From Colimorpha_A sp045543555 (GTDB taxonomy: Bacteria > Bacillota > Clostridia > Oscillospirales > CAG-272), in the NCBI GenBank assembly GCA_045543555.1, contig JAZQMQ010000024.1, positions 1-64,000 on the forward strand: DNA of 64,000 nucleotides, in the 5' to 3' direction. Of the stretch, positions 1 to 8,700 are shown piece by piece. The translations under genes and the position numbers were made by a program. Position 1 is the stretch's first letter. Every line of letters starts with the position of its first letter. The notes under the pieces are model-generated. The model was not told the origin of the DNA. It worked only from the letters and a program-made list of their open reading frames with translations, and did no database searches.

Positions 1-2
1 CA

Positions 3-467
3 GCTTCCCTTGTGGTTGCTCAGCTTCTCTACCTCGAGGCACAGGATCCCGATAAGGATATTTCCTTTTACATTAACTCACCCGGTGGCTCCGTTACCGC
101 GGGGATGGCGATTTATGACACTATGAATTTCATTAAATGTGACGTTTCAACGATCTGCGTTGGAATGGCGGCAAGTATGGGCGCATTCCTGCTTTCAGCC
201 GGAGCAAAGGGCAAGAGACTTGCTCTGCCTAACAGTGAGATCATGATCCATCAGCCCCTTGGCGGTATGCAGGGTCAGGCATCTGACATTAAGATCCATG
301 CCGATCATATTATCGCAACAAGAGAAAAGCTTAACCGTATCCTTGCAAAGAATACAGGTAAGCCTCTTGAGCAGATAGAAAAGGATACCGATAGAGATAA
401 TTTCCTCTCTGCACAGGCTGCGCTTGAGTACGGCCTTATCGACAGAGTTATTGAGAAAAGAGACTGA
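3..467 (+). CDS. clpP: ATP-dependent Clp protease proteolytic subunit ClpP (5' partial)
   Basis: Serine protease subunit that forms the double-heptamer chamber degrading proteins fed by ClpX or another Clp ATPase in the cytoplasm. The window opens inside the gene: codons before the GTG at 12 (A-S-L-V) continue the ClpP fold, so roughly the first 40-45 residues are missing. The catalytic triad is visible: Ser in GMAASMG, His in MIHQPLGG and Asp in EKDTDRDN. The substrate-contacting SPGGSV strand is present. clpX starts 18 bases after the stop, the usual clpP-clpX operon. Family assignment is secure; only the true start is unseen. Confidence 0.97.
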   Translation, partial: ASLVVAQLLYLEAQDPDKDISFYINSPGGSVTAGMAIYDTMNFIKCDVSTICVGMAASMGAFLLSAGAKGKRLALPNSEIMIHQPLGGMQGQASDIKIHADHIIATREKLNRILAKNTGKPLEQIEKDTDRDNFLSAQAALEYGLIDRVIEKRD

Positions 468-485
468 TAAGGAGCCTGTTTAAGT

Positions 486-1769
486 ATGGCAAACAACGAA
501 GGCGGCAAGGGCAGTAAGCACGTTTACTGTGATTATTGCGGAAGAACCGAGGATCAGGTAGAATATCTTATTCCCTCGCCAACAGGACTTTATATATGCG
601 ATAAATGCCTCGACGGATGTAATCGCTTGGTTGAGGAGCATTTCGGAACCGGTAAGCGTTCGGGTAAAAGGAAATCGGGCAAGGATGAGCTGTCGCTTGC
701 AACCCTCCCGAAACCCTCGGAGCTTAAGGCGGTTCTTGACGAATATGTAATAGGTCAGGATGATGCAAAGAAGACCCTTTCTGTTGCGGTTTATAATCAT
801 TATAAGAGAATCCTTCAGAAGAAGGATGATAATGACGGCGTCGAGATCCAGAAGAGCAACGTGCTTCTCATTGGCCCTACAGGTGTTGGTAAGACCTTTC
901 TTGCACAGACCCTTGCCAAGACCTTGAAGGTCCCATTTGCAATAGCCGACGCCACAACTCTTACCGAGGCAGGCTATGTCGGTGAGGATGTTGAGAATAT
1001 TCTTCTCCGACTCATACAGGCGGCTGATTTCGACATCGAAAAGGCTGAAAAGGGAATCATTTATATCGACGAGATCGACAAAATCTCAAGAAAGAGTGAA
1101 AACCGTTCCATAACACGTGACGTTTCGGGCGAGGGCGTTCAGCAGGCTCTTCTTAAAATACTTGAGGGTACGGTTTCAAATGTGCCCCCTCAAGGTGGCA
1201 GAAAGCATCCGAATCAGGAATTTATACAGATCAACACCGAAAATATCCTTTTCATTTGCGGCGGCGCATTCGATACACTTGAGGGCGTTATCGGAAAGCG
1301 TCTTAATAGGGATAAGCAGAGCATAGGCTTCTCCTCCGAGGTTCTTACCAAGGAGGAAAAGGACAAGGTGGATCTGTTCAAGGACGTTACCCCTCACGAT
1401 ATCGTGAAGTTCGGTATTATTCCCGAGCTTGTGGGTCGAATTCCCGTTATCGTTGCGCTCAAGAATCTGGATAGGGAAGCCCTTGTGAAAATTCTCAACG
1501 AGCCGAAGAATGCAATTGTAAAACAGTATAAAAAGCTGTTTTCCATGGACGAAGTGGAGCTTCGCTTCACAGACGGCGCACTTGAAAAAATTGCGGATAA
1601 GGCTATCGTGCTGAAAACCGGTGCAAGAGGTCTCCGCTCTATCGTTGAAAACGTGCTGATCGACGTTATGTACGAGCTTCCGTCAAGAAGTGACGTAAAA
1701 GAGGTCGTAATTACCGCCGATTCCGTTTCAAAGGGCGCAAAACCGAGGCTTATTCTCAAAAATGACTGA
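486..1769 (+). CDS. clpX: ATP-dependent Clp protease ATP-binding subunit ClpX
   Basis: AAA+ unfoldase that recognises tagged substrates and threads them into ClpP. The N-terminal zinc-binding domain has Cys15, Cys18, Cys38 and Cys41. Walker A is GPTGVGKT at residues 130-137, the pore loop is GYVGEDVE, and Walker B is IIYIDEID, followed by sensor residues and the C-terminal small domain. The length of 427 aa is normal. The start follows an AAGGAG-type site at about 469-474, directly after clpP. An intrinsic terminator follows the gene. Confidence 0.98.
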   Translation: MANNEGGKGSKHVYCDYCGRTEDQVEYLIPSPTGLYICDKCLDGCNRLVEEHFGTGKRSGKRKSGKDELSLATLPKPSELKAVLDEYVIGQDDAKKTLSVAVYNHYKRILQKKDDNDGVEIQKSNVLLIGPTGVGKTFLAQTLAKTLKVPFAIADATTLTEAGYVGEDVENILLRLIQAADFDIEKAEKGIIYIDEIDKISRKSENRSITRDVSGEGVQQALLKILEGTVSNVPPQGGRKHPNQEFIQINTENILFICGGAFDTLEGVIGKRLNRDKQSIGFSSEVLTKEEKDKVDLFKDVTPHDIVKFGIIPELVGRIPVIVALKNLDREALVKILNEPKNAIVKQYKKLFSMDEVELRFTDGALEKIADKAIVLKTGARGLRSIVENVLIDVMYELPSRSDVKEVVITADSVSKGAKPRLILKND

Positions 1770-1778
1770 AAAAAGTAA

Positions 1779-1806
1779 GCAGAGAAGCAATTCTCTGCTT
1801 TTTTTG
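1779..1806 (+). terminator. Intrinsic terminator after clpX
   Basis: Nine-base-pair stem AGCAGAGAA/TTCTCTGCT with a GCAA loop, followed by a run of T. It ends the clpP-clpX transcript. Confidence 0.9.
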
Positions 1807-1827
1807 TTATATTTTTTCAAAAAGTTA

Positions 1828-1856
1828 TATACAAACGGTTTTTTTTGTGTTATAAT
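1828..1856 (+). promoter_or_regulatory. Putative sigma-A promoter for rlmB
   Basis: TATAAT at 1851-1856 preceded by TATACA (4 of 6 matches to the -35 consensus) at 1828-1833 with a 17-base spacer. It lies between the clpX terminator and rlmB. The -10 is perfect and the -35 is weak. Confidence 0.6.
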
Positions 1857-1901
1857 AGACGATGTATAACTATGTAATTATGAACGGAAGACGGTCATAC
1901 T

Positions 1902-2705
1902 ATGGAAAAACGCTTTGACAGAAAAAATAAAGGCAATTTTAAGCCTCGTGAGGAGCAGAGACCTGTTTCTGCCTCCTACGTTATCGGACGAAACGCGGTC
2001 TCCGAGCTGCTGAAAAGCGGCAGGGATGTGGATAAGCTCTACATAAAGAAGGGTGAGCGCACAGGTTCAATTACCGTAATTGCATCCGAGGCTATCAAAA
2101 GAGGTATCCCGATAGTTGAGGTTGAGGGTAATAAGCTCGACAATATGTCGGGCGGACAGGCGCATCAGGGTGTTATCGCATCAGCATCGCTGAAAGAATA
2201 TGTTACCGTTGATGAGATACTGAAAAACGCCGAAGAAAAGGGTGAAAAGCCTCTTATTATTATCGCGGACGGTGTCGAAGACCCTCAAAATCTCGGAGCG
2301 CTATTAAGAGTTGCGGAGTGCAGCGGTGCCCACGGAGTAATAATTCCCAAAAGACGTGCGGTGGGTCTTACCGAGGCTGTGGGAAGAGCATCTGCGGGAG
2401 CTGTTGAATACGTTCCGGTTGCCAAGGTTACAAACCTTGCACAAACGGTTGACGAGCTCAAGGAAAAGGGACTATGGATATTCGCTGCAGAGGCGGGCGG
2501 TTCAGCGCATTACGAGACCGACATGACGTGTGCTGCCGCAATAATCCTCGGAAGCGAGGGCTTCGGGGTATCGAGACTTCTGAAGGATAAAAGTGATTAT
2601 ATAATTTCGATTCCGATGTATGGAAGCATAAATTCTCTAAACGTTTCAACTGCGGGTGCAGTAATTCTTTGTGAAGCCGCAAAACAGCGACATTCCATGA
2701 AATAA
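1902..2705 (+). CDS. rlmB: SpoU/TrmH-family 23S rRNA 2'-O-ribose methyltransferase (RlmB-like)
   Basis: SAM-dependent 2'-O-methyltransferase of the SPOUT class, most like RlmB, which methylates a guanosine of the 23S rRNA peptidyl-transferase region. After a basic N-terminal tail of about 25 residues comes the L30e-like substrate-binding domain (YVIGRNAVSELL), then the knotted domain with the family motifs DGVEDPQNLGALLR, ILGSEGFGVS and a C-terminal SLNVSTAGAVIL segment. The length of 267 aa is typical. The next gene starts 20 bases downstream, so the two are probably co-transcribed. The exact target nucleotide cannot be read from sequence. Confidence 0.88.
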   Translation: MEKRFDRKNKGNFKPREEQRPVSASYVIGRNAVSELLKSGRDVDKLYIKKGERTGSITVIASEAIKRGIPIVEVEGNKLDNMSGGQAHQGVIASASLKEYVTVDEILKNAEEKGEKPLIIIADGVEDPQNLGALLRVAECSGAHGVIIPKRRAVGLTEAVGRASAGAVEYVPVAKVTNLAQTVDELKEKGLWIFAAEAGGSAHYETDMTCAAAIILGSEGFGVSRLLKDKSDYIISIPMYGSINSLNVSTAGAVILCEAAKQRHSMK

Positions 2706-2725
2706 TAAGGAAGGACAGCATAAGA

Positions 2726-5464
2726 ATGGAAAATAAAAATACTTCAGATATGTCCACCACAGAGCTTCTTGAAAAGCTCAAAGCAAATATGACGGAGGAC
2801 GAGGAGGTTAAAAATTTCGACGGTAGAAAAAAATATAAATTCCGCCGATCCGAGAAAATCAACTCCCCCGTTTCCGATGAGGAAAAGCTTTTTGAAAGCC
2901 CTGTCCCCAAATCCGATATCGAGGATCTTGACATTGATGCTTTAATGAAAAAGTATCTTCCCGAGCAGGATTATGAACGAATGGCAGAAAAATCCAAAAA
3001 GGCCGATGCCGAGGACGATTTTATCCGCACGCTAAGCTCTATGGAGATTGCAGACGAGTCAAATGCATCGGACGATAACGGCAAATCTGACAAAAAAACG
3101 TTAACTGCACCGGAAAGCGAGCTTTACAATGAGCTGAGCGAGGGCGGTAAGGTGTGTGATGTGCCTGATTTTGAGGATAGAGATGAAAAATCGGATACAC
3201 GTCAGGCTCCACTTCGTCCCATGTCCGAAATTGAGAGAACAATAGCATTTGGTAAGGCAGATGGTCTTAATGACGACGAGGGCGGATTCATTTCCGTAAG
3301 AGAGCTTAACGCATTGTCAAATGATACGGATGATTATAATGCCGATATGGAAAAAACAATAATGATCGGTGCGGATATCGATGCTGAAGAAACCTCAGAG
3401 GATGACAGTAAAGAGGAAGACCTTGGCGAAACTGTTGCCTTTGAAACCGTTGCGTTTGAAGCACTCGCAACAGAAACGACTTCCAGCGAGGAGGAATCTG
3501 TTCCCGAGTCAGCTTCCGTTCCTGAAGCGGATGATCAGGTTGATGAAGCCGAAACGAACGAAGAAAATGCAGATGCTGTCATTGATGAGGATTTCGACGA
3601 GACCGATGCAAATATTATGCTTGCTTTCGGTATGGACGAAGAGCTTGAAGAGGCTCTCGGTAAGGAATCTGCAGATAAGCTTCGCTCCGAAATGGACGGC
3701 AATATCGAAGAAAATCACAAGAAGAGCATTGATGATTCATCGTCCGTTAAGGTAAAGGAATTTGTTTCCCCTTCCGAGATAAAGAGCATACTCGAGGGCT
3801 ACAAATCCGAGTACGGAAAGAGTGCGCTTCGTCTGTTCGCTATGGCGGCAATCGCTATCGTATTGTTCTTCTACGAGAACATCGGAGCCTTTGGTGGCTC
3901 GCTGCCCGATGCGGTAAGCTGTCAGTATTATCCGACAGTTAACGTTATGATAGGACTGCAGCTTCTGTTTATCGGATTTGCGATCCTTTATAAGAACGTA
4001 ATTTCCGGATTTAAGGCTTTGTTCAATAAGAGACCAACCACAGACAGCTTCCTTCCCGTTATGTTGCTTATTTCCGCGGCATATTCGGTATGTGCTTGCT
4101 TCTTCCCTGCAGGAAGTGAAATAGTAAGCTATCATTTCCCGATTGCGATGTCACTTCTCCTCTTTGTCGTTGGACAGCGTCTCGATCTCAAACGAGAGGT
4201 TATGACTTTCAGAGTTATATCATCAAAGAGAAATAAGTTTGCCCTTGAAAAGCTCGATATAATCGATGCGGAACTTGAAACTCGCGCATTTGATAAGTTC
4301 CTTCCCAAGCAACCTGATATTTTCAGAATAAACAAAACGTCTTTTGTTGACGGATACTTCAGAAGAACCAAAAATTATTCTTCGGTTAAGCTGTCACTTC
4401 TGGCTTATATTCCTCTGACAGTTGTTGCGGCTCTGGGCGGTGCTCTTATAGGTCTGTTTGCAACAAAGAATATTCCGACAGCAGTTACTACAGGTTATGC
4501 CGCTTTTGCGTTCGCTTGTCCTGCTTCAATTTTTGTTACTTTCAGCCTCCCGATGTTCCGTTCTTCAAAGGTCTGCTACGATAACAACAGTGCTATAGTA
4601 GGAGAAGGGGCGCTTGATGAATATACGAGCGCATCATCGATAAGCTTTGACGACAGAGAAGTGTTCCCGACGGCTGGTGTAAAGTTGAGAAGCATTAAGG
4701 TGTTCGGAAATGGACGACTGGATAACGTAATATACTATATGGCAAGCGTGTATTCCTTTATCGGCGGACCGCTATCCGACGTACTTAACGTAGCTACCGC
4801 TGATCTTGGCAGAAGCAATGATATTGAAATCCTCGGAATCGATTCCGATGGCGTTGAGGCTGTTATTGACGGTCACCATATATTTGCGGGAAAGGCTGAA
4901 TACCTCAGACACAACGGATATCTTCCGGTTTCCGATCCCGAGGATGAGGAGATCGAAGGAGGAGATATTTGTATATCCTTCCTCGTATGTGATGATGAGG
5001 TCGTTGGAAAATTCTACGTAAGATATCGCATCGACCCCGAATTTCAGAATACTCTTAAGAGCCTTTACCGCTCGGGTATATGCGTGGGCATTAAGACGGT
5101 TGACCCTAATATCAACGATGAAATGCTCGGAACAAGGATACGACTGACAAAATATCCCGTAAGAGTTCTTAAATACGATGATCTGAGCGACAGAAGCCGC
5201 GGTGCTGAACGTACCGACAGCGGAATCGTGTCGAAGAAGAACGTTAAGGCGCTTCTTACTGCATTCACTCTTTGCGATAAGACAAAGCACATAACGAAAA
5301 CAAACCTTCTTATCTGCGCTCTCACACTTGTAATAGGTATAGTAATTACTGCAGGTGTGTCGTTTATGGGAACTATCGCCGCAGTAGGATCGGTGTACGC
5401 AGCGTTGTTCCAGCTCTTCTGGCTTATTCCCGTATATTTGATCTCAAGATTTCTTCTTATGTAA
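2726..5464 (+). CDS. P1B-type ATPase-like pseudoenzyme with long acidic N-terminal region
   Basis: No standard name. Residues 1 to about 360 are highly acidic and low-complexity, with short repeated T-[IV]-[AM]-[FI] motifs near residues 172, 211 and 236-240. From about residue 366 the layout matches a heavy-metal P-type ATPase: four membrane segments (about 366-482), a shortened linker where the actuator domain belongs, two more segments (about 556-608), a large cytoplasmic part and two C-terminal segments (about 858-911). The metal-site helix reads FACPAS (Cys598-Pro599), where P1B pumps have CPC. The phosphorylation loop reads FDDREVF (Asp642) instead of DKTGT. The region equivalent to TGD reads TVD, and I find neither TGES nor GDGxNDxP. 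I infer a non-pumping relative, perhaps a sensor or scaffold. The alignment was done by eye. It lies 20 bases after rlmB. Confidence 0.7.
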   Translation: MENKNTSDMSTTELLEKLKANMTEDEEVKNFDGRKKYKFRRSEKINSPVSDEEKLFESPVPKSDIEDLDIDALMKKYLPEQDYERMAEKSKKADAEDDFIRTLSSMEIADESNASDDNGKSDKKTLTAPESELYNELSEGGKVCDVPDFEDRDEKSDTRQAPLRPMSEIERTIAFGKADGLNDDEGGFISVRELNALSNDTDDYNADMEKTIMIGADIDAEETSEDDSKEEDLGETVAFETVAFEALATETTSSEEESVPESASVPEADDQVDEAETNEENADAVIDEDFDETDANIMLAFGMDEELEEALGKESADKLRSEMDGNIEENHKKSIDDSSSVKVKEFVSPSEIKSILEGYKSEYGKSALRLFAMAAIAIVLFFYENIGAFGGSLPDAVSCQYYPTVNVMIGLQLLFIGFAILYKNVISGFKALFNKRPTTDSFLPVMLLISAAYSVCACFFPAGSEIVSYHFPIAMSLLLFVVGQRLDLKREVMTFRVISSKRNKFALEKLDIIDAELETRAFDKFLPKQPDIFRINKTSFVDGYFRRTKNYSSVKLSLLAYIPLTVVAALGGALIGLFATKNIPTAVTTGYAAFAFACPASIFVTFSLPMFRSSKVCYDNNSAIVGEGALDEYTSASSISFDDREVFPTAGVKLRSIKVFGNGRLDNVIYYMASVYSFIGGPLSDVLNVATADLGRSNDIEILGIDSDGVEAVIDGHHIFAGKAEYLRHNGYLPVSDPEDEEIEGGDICISFLVCDDEVVGKFYVRYRIDPEFQNTLKSLYRSGICVGIKTVDPNINDEMLGTRIRLTKYPVRVLKYDDLSDRSRGAERTDSGIVSKKNVKALLTAFTLCDKTKHITKTNLLICALTLVIGIVITAGVSFMGTIAAVGSVYAALFQLFWLIPVYLISRFLLM

Positions 5465-5467
5465 AAG

Positions 5468-5501
5468 TGTAAAAATGCAGTCGAAAGACTGCATTTTTAC
5501 A
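5468..5501 (+). terminator. Long perfect hairpin, probable terminator
   Basis: Fifteen-base-pair perfect stem (5468-5482 with 5487-5501) closed by a GAAA tetraloop. The 3' arm itself contains TTTTT, but no long T tract follows. It separates the P-type ATPase-like gene from the radical SAM gene. Confidence 0.7.
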
Positions 5502-5527
5502 AGGACAGTAATTGAAAGGAAACAACT

Positions 5528-7381
5528 ATGGATAAAAAGATGCGTTCGATACTCAAGCAGGTATCAAAGCCCGGAAGATACACGGGCGGTGAGTACGGAC
5601 AGATCATTAAAAATAAAGAGGACGTAAAATGCCGTTTTGCGTTTTGCTTCCCTGACACTTATGAGATAGGCATGTCAAACCTCGGTGTTCGACTTCTTTA
5701 CGGCGTGCTGAACGAGGAAAAGGAAGTGTGGTGCGAAAGAGTTTACGCACCGTGGGATGATATGGAAGAAAAAATGAGAGAGAACGGTATTCCTTTGTTC
5801 GCTCATGAAAGCAGAGATCCTATTACAAATTTCAATTTTGTTGCGTTTACACTTCAGTATGAGCTGAGCTATACAAACGTACTTAATATGCTCGACCTCG
5901 CGGGAATACCGCTTCTTGCCTCTCAGCGAGGTGAAGATGCGCCAATAATTGTGGGCGGCGGTCCTTGCGCTTATAACGCTGAGCCTGTGGCAGACTTTTT
6001 CGATGTGTTTTCTATTGGTGAGGGTGAGGAAGCTCTCCCTGAAATGACAAGGCTCTATTTAAAAATGAAAGAGGAGGGAACCTACACAAAGGAAGCCTTC
6101 CTGCATGAGCTTGCAAAGCTTCAGGGCTTCTACGTTCCTTCGCTCTATGAGGTAACATATAACGAAGACGGTACAATCAAGTCATATGCGAGAAAATACG
6201 ATGATATTCCCTCAAAGATAACCAAGCGTATAATCAAGAATATGGACAAGAATTTCTTCCCAGATAAGCTTGTAATGCCGTTTATCGAAACTGTCCACGA
6301 CAGAATAGTTCTTGAGGTCTATCGCGGATGCATAAGGGGCTGCAGATTCTGTCAAGCAGGTATAATCTTCCGCCCGGTCAGAGATAAAACCCCCGATGTT
6401 TTAAATTCGCAGGCAAAGTGTCTTTTTGAAAATACAGGATATGATGAAATATCGCTTTCATCCCTCAGTATTAGCGACTATACCCATCTTGAAGAGCTGA
6501 CCGATAAGCTTCTCAGCTGGACTGATGAAAATAAGGTATCTCTTTCTCTGCCGTCACTTCGTATCGATAGCTTTACGAAGGAACTTATGGAAAAGATATC
6601 CACCGTCAGAACGGGCGGAATTACATTTGCTCCCGAAGCGGGCACCCAAAGACTCCGTGATGCAATTAATAAGAACGTTTTTGAAGAAGATCTTATGAGA
6701 GCGTGTTACACGGCGTTTGAAGCCGGCAAAACCTCGGTCAAGCTGTACTTCATGAACGGTCTTCCCACAGAAACCACCGAAGATATTGAAGGAATTGCTG
6801 ATCTTGCAGGTAAGGTCGTTGATAAATTCTATGAGATTCCAAACAGACCTAAGGGCAAGCATCCCACCGTTACCGTAAGTGTGTCTTGCTTTGTTCCAAA
6901 GCCATTTACATCGTTCCAGTGGTTTGGACAGGATAGCCTTGAGACGCTTATCGAAAAGCAGGAGCATCTCCTTAATATCGTTAAGAGCAACAAACGTATC
7001 CGCTATAACTGGCACGAGGCAAAGGTCAGCCGCATTGAAGCCGTATTTGCAAGAGGTGACAGAAGGCTCGGTAAGGCGCTTCTTGAAGCGCATAGACTCG
7101 GTCAGAAGTTTGACGGCTGGGACGAGCATTTCTCATACGAAACATGGCTCAAAGCGTTTGAAAACGTTGGAATTGACCCCGCGTTCTATGCTAATCGTCA
7201 TTTCGGACTTGACGAGGTGCTTCCGTGGGATATTATCGATTGCGGTGTAAATAAGAGCTTCTTCCTTCGTGAGTGGGAAAAGGCTTATGAATCGAAGACA
7301 ACGCCCAATTGCCGTGAGCATTGTTCGGGCTGTGGTGCAAATAAGCTTGGAGGTGAAAGAACATGCTGTCCTCATCAGTAA
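5528..7381 (+). CDS. Radical SAM protein of the TIGR03960 family
   Basis: Uncharacterised radical SAM enzyme common in Clostridia. The N-terminal third looks like a cobalamin-binding-type Rossmann domain (FCFPDTYEIGMSNLG; IIVGGGPCAYNAEP). The radical SAM core carries Cx3Cx2C at Cys268, Cys272 and Cys275 in YRGCIRGCRFCQAG, and the C terminus is Cys-rich (HCSGCGANK). The length of 617 aa fits the family. An AAAGGAAAC site precedes the ATG. The DUF2344 partner starts inside its last codons. In many relatives the two parts are one fused polypeptide, which suggests a shared complex. The reaction is unknown. Confidence 0.9.
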   Translation: MDKKMRSILKQVSKPGRYTGGEYGQIIKNKEDVKCRFAFCFPDTYEIGMSNLGVRLLYGVLNEEKEVWCERVYAPWDDMEEKMRENGIPLFAHESRDPITNFNFVAFTLQYELSYTNVLNMLDLAGIPLLASQRGEDAPIIVGGGPCAYNAEPVADFFDVFSIGEGEEALPEMTRLYLKMKEEGTYTKEAFLHELAKLQGFYVPSLYEVTYNEDGTIKSYARKYDDIPSKITKRIIKNMDKNFFPDKLVMPFIETVHDRIVLEVYRGCIRGCRFCQAGIIFRPVRDKTPDVLNSQAKCLFENTGYDEISLSSLSISDYTHLEELTDKLLSWTDENKVSLSLPSLRIDSFTKELMEKISTVRTGGITFAPEAGTQRLRDAINKNVFEEDLMRACYTAFEAGKTSVKLYFMNGLPTETTEDIEGIADLAGKVVDKFYEIPNRPKGKHPTVTVSVSCFVPKPFTSFQWFGQDSLETLIEKQEHLLNIVKSNKRIRYNWHEAKVSRIEAVFARGDRRLGKALLEAHRLGQKFDGWDEHFSYETWLKAFENVGIDPAFYANRHFGLDEVLPWDIIDCGVNKSFFLREWEKAYESKTTPNCREHCSGCGANKLGGERTCCPHQ

Positions 7382-7974
7382 GAGTAAAATTTTCAAAGGC
7401 TGGAAGCCTGCAGTTTATTTCTCACCTCGATCTTAACCGCACGATGAAAACCGTTATGATAAGAGCTGGCATTCCGATCAAATATTCAGAGGGTTTCAAT
7501 CCCCACCCCAAAATGGTGTTTGCGCTTCCTCTCTCGGTCGGAACAGAAAGCGTAACAGAGTATCTGGATTTTAAAATAACGAAGTCTATGACCGAAAAAG
7601 AGCTGACAGATAGGCTCAATTCCGCGTTTCCTCCCGAAATGAGAGTTCTTGAAGCATATGAACCCGAAAGTAAGTTTACGGATATAAAATATGCCGAGTA
7701 CGTTCTTGAAAACGACACGGATTTTTCTGTTGATATGCTTGAAGCGGAAAGCATAGTTGTTTTAAAGAAAACGAAAAGCGGGGAGAAGGATACCGATATC
7801 AAGCCAATGATCAAATCCTATAAAAAGGAAGGAAACAGGCTTATCTGCGTTCTGTCCGCTTCCCCCGACAGCTATCTCAATCCCGATTATATTGCAAAGC
7901 TGATCGGTATTACAGATTGTACCGTTATGAGAACGAGAGTACTTCTTTCGGACGGAATTACAGAGTTTAAATAA
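7363..7974 (+). CDS. DUF2344/TIGR03936 family protein, partner of the radical SAM protein
   Basis: Small protein whose N terminus shows the family pattern VRVKFSKAGSLQFISHLDL, then a motif with GFNPHPKM and FALPLSVG. It overlaps the radical SAM gene by 19 bases in another frame, which implies translational coupling. An AGGTG site inside that gene precedes the ATG at 7363. In other Firmicutes this domain is the C-terminal part of the fused radical SAM protein. Its biochemical role is unknown. It ends directly against the convergent DUF421 gene. Confidence 0.87.
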   Translation: MLSSSVRVKFSKAGSLQFISHLDLNRTMKTVMIRAGIPIKYSEGFNPHPKMVFALPLSVGTESVTEYLDFKITKSMTEKELTDRLNSAFPPEMRVLEAYEPESKFTDIKYAEYVLENDTDFSVDMLEAESIVVLKKTKSGEKDTDIKPMIKSYKKEGNRLICVLSASPDSYLNPDYIAKLIGITDCTVMRTRVLLSDGITEFK

Positions 7975-8613
7975 TTACTTTGTCTTTGTATTTTTGGCAA
8001 AAACAGTGAAGGTCGTTCCATCGCTTATGCCTATAAATATGTCGCTCAACCTTACGTTTTGCTCTTTTATGCATTTGTTAAGCCAATTTTCGTCCTTTCC
8101 CAATGCTTTCAGGTGATTTTTGTGAATCTTTCCGTCAACTATGACGGGGAGCGTCAGAATATCATCATTTCTGAATGCGGAAATTTGACCGTTGTGTTCA
8201 AGAAAGCAATATTTTACCGAACCAACGTCGGAAATGTCTTTGAGTCGCAGTGAGCTGATTAATTCGTCTGCCGTAAGTCTTTGTCTGCTGAGTTCATCGA
8301 TATTAAGCTTCCCGTTAAATATTAAAATCGTCGGAGAGGGCTCGAACAGTCGCTTGACAGGCACTGATTTTGTTGTTATATACGAAATGGCGACCTCAAG
8401 AGAGACCAGAACCGCTATTGGTATAAGTGCTGATATAAGCGGTTTGTCGGTATTTGTTATGGGTGACGATGCGACCTCCGATATCAGAAAAGCTGTTATA
8501 AGCTCGGAAAGCTGAAGCTCTCCGAGCTGTCTTTTGCCGCTTATTCTCATTGAAAGAACCAAAACAAAGTATATTATTACCGTTCTGTACGCTATTACAA
8601 ATATATCTATCAC
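7975..8613 (-). CDS. DUF421 (YetF-like) membrane protein
   Basis: Integral membrane protein of the YetF family: about three N-terminal membrane helices (from YRTVIIYFVLVLSMR), then the cytoplasmic DUF421 domain with motifs LFEPSPTILIFNGKLN and LPVIVDGKIHKNHLKALG. Function is unknown; B. subtilis homologues are linked to spores and cell envelope. The start is uncertain. The only good Shine-Dalgarno, GGAGG at 8617-8613, sits eight bases before an ATA codon at 8604, where family alignment suggests the protein should begin. GTG at 8613 overlaps that site, and TTG at 8637 has no site. I use GTG as a conventional placeholder. Confidence 0.85.
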   Translation of the reverse strand: MIDIFVIAYRTVIIYFVLVLSMRISGKRQLGELQLSELITAFLISEVASSPITNTDKPLISALIPIAVLVSLEVAISYITTKSVPVKRLFEPSPTILIFNGKLNIDELSRQRLTADELISSLRLKDISDVGSVKYCFLEHNGQISAFRNDDILTLPVIVDGKIHKNHLKALGKDENWLNKCIKEQNVRLSDIFIGISDGTTFTVFAKNTKTK

Positions 8614-8654
8614 CTCCAACAAATATATTGTTTGCAAAGAAATGGTGATTATAC

Positions 8655-8690
8655 AAAAATATCCCGTTCGTATGACCGATGACGAACGGG
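8655..8690 (-). terminator. Terminator of the racemase gene
   Basis: On the minus strand, CCCGTTCGT/ACGAACGGG (8690-8682 with 8671-8663) forms a nine-base-pair stem, followed by ATATTTTTG. It lies just after the racemase stop codon. Confidence 0.75.
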
Positions 8691-8700
8691 AATTTGTTTT

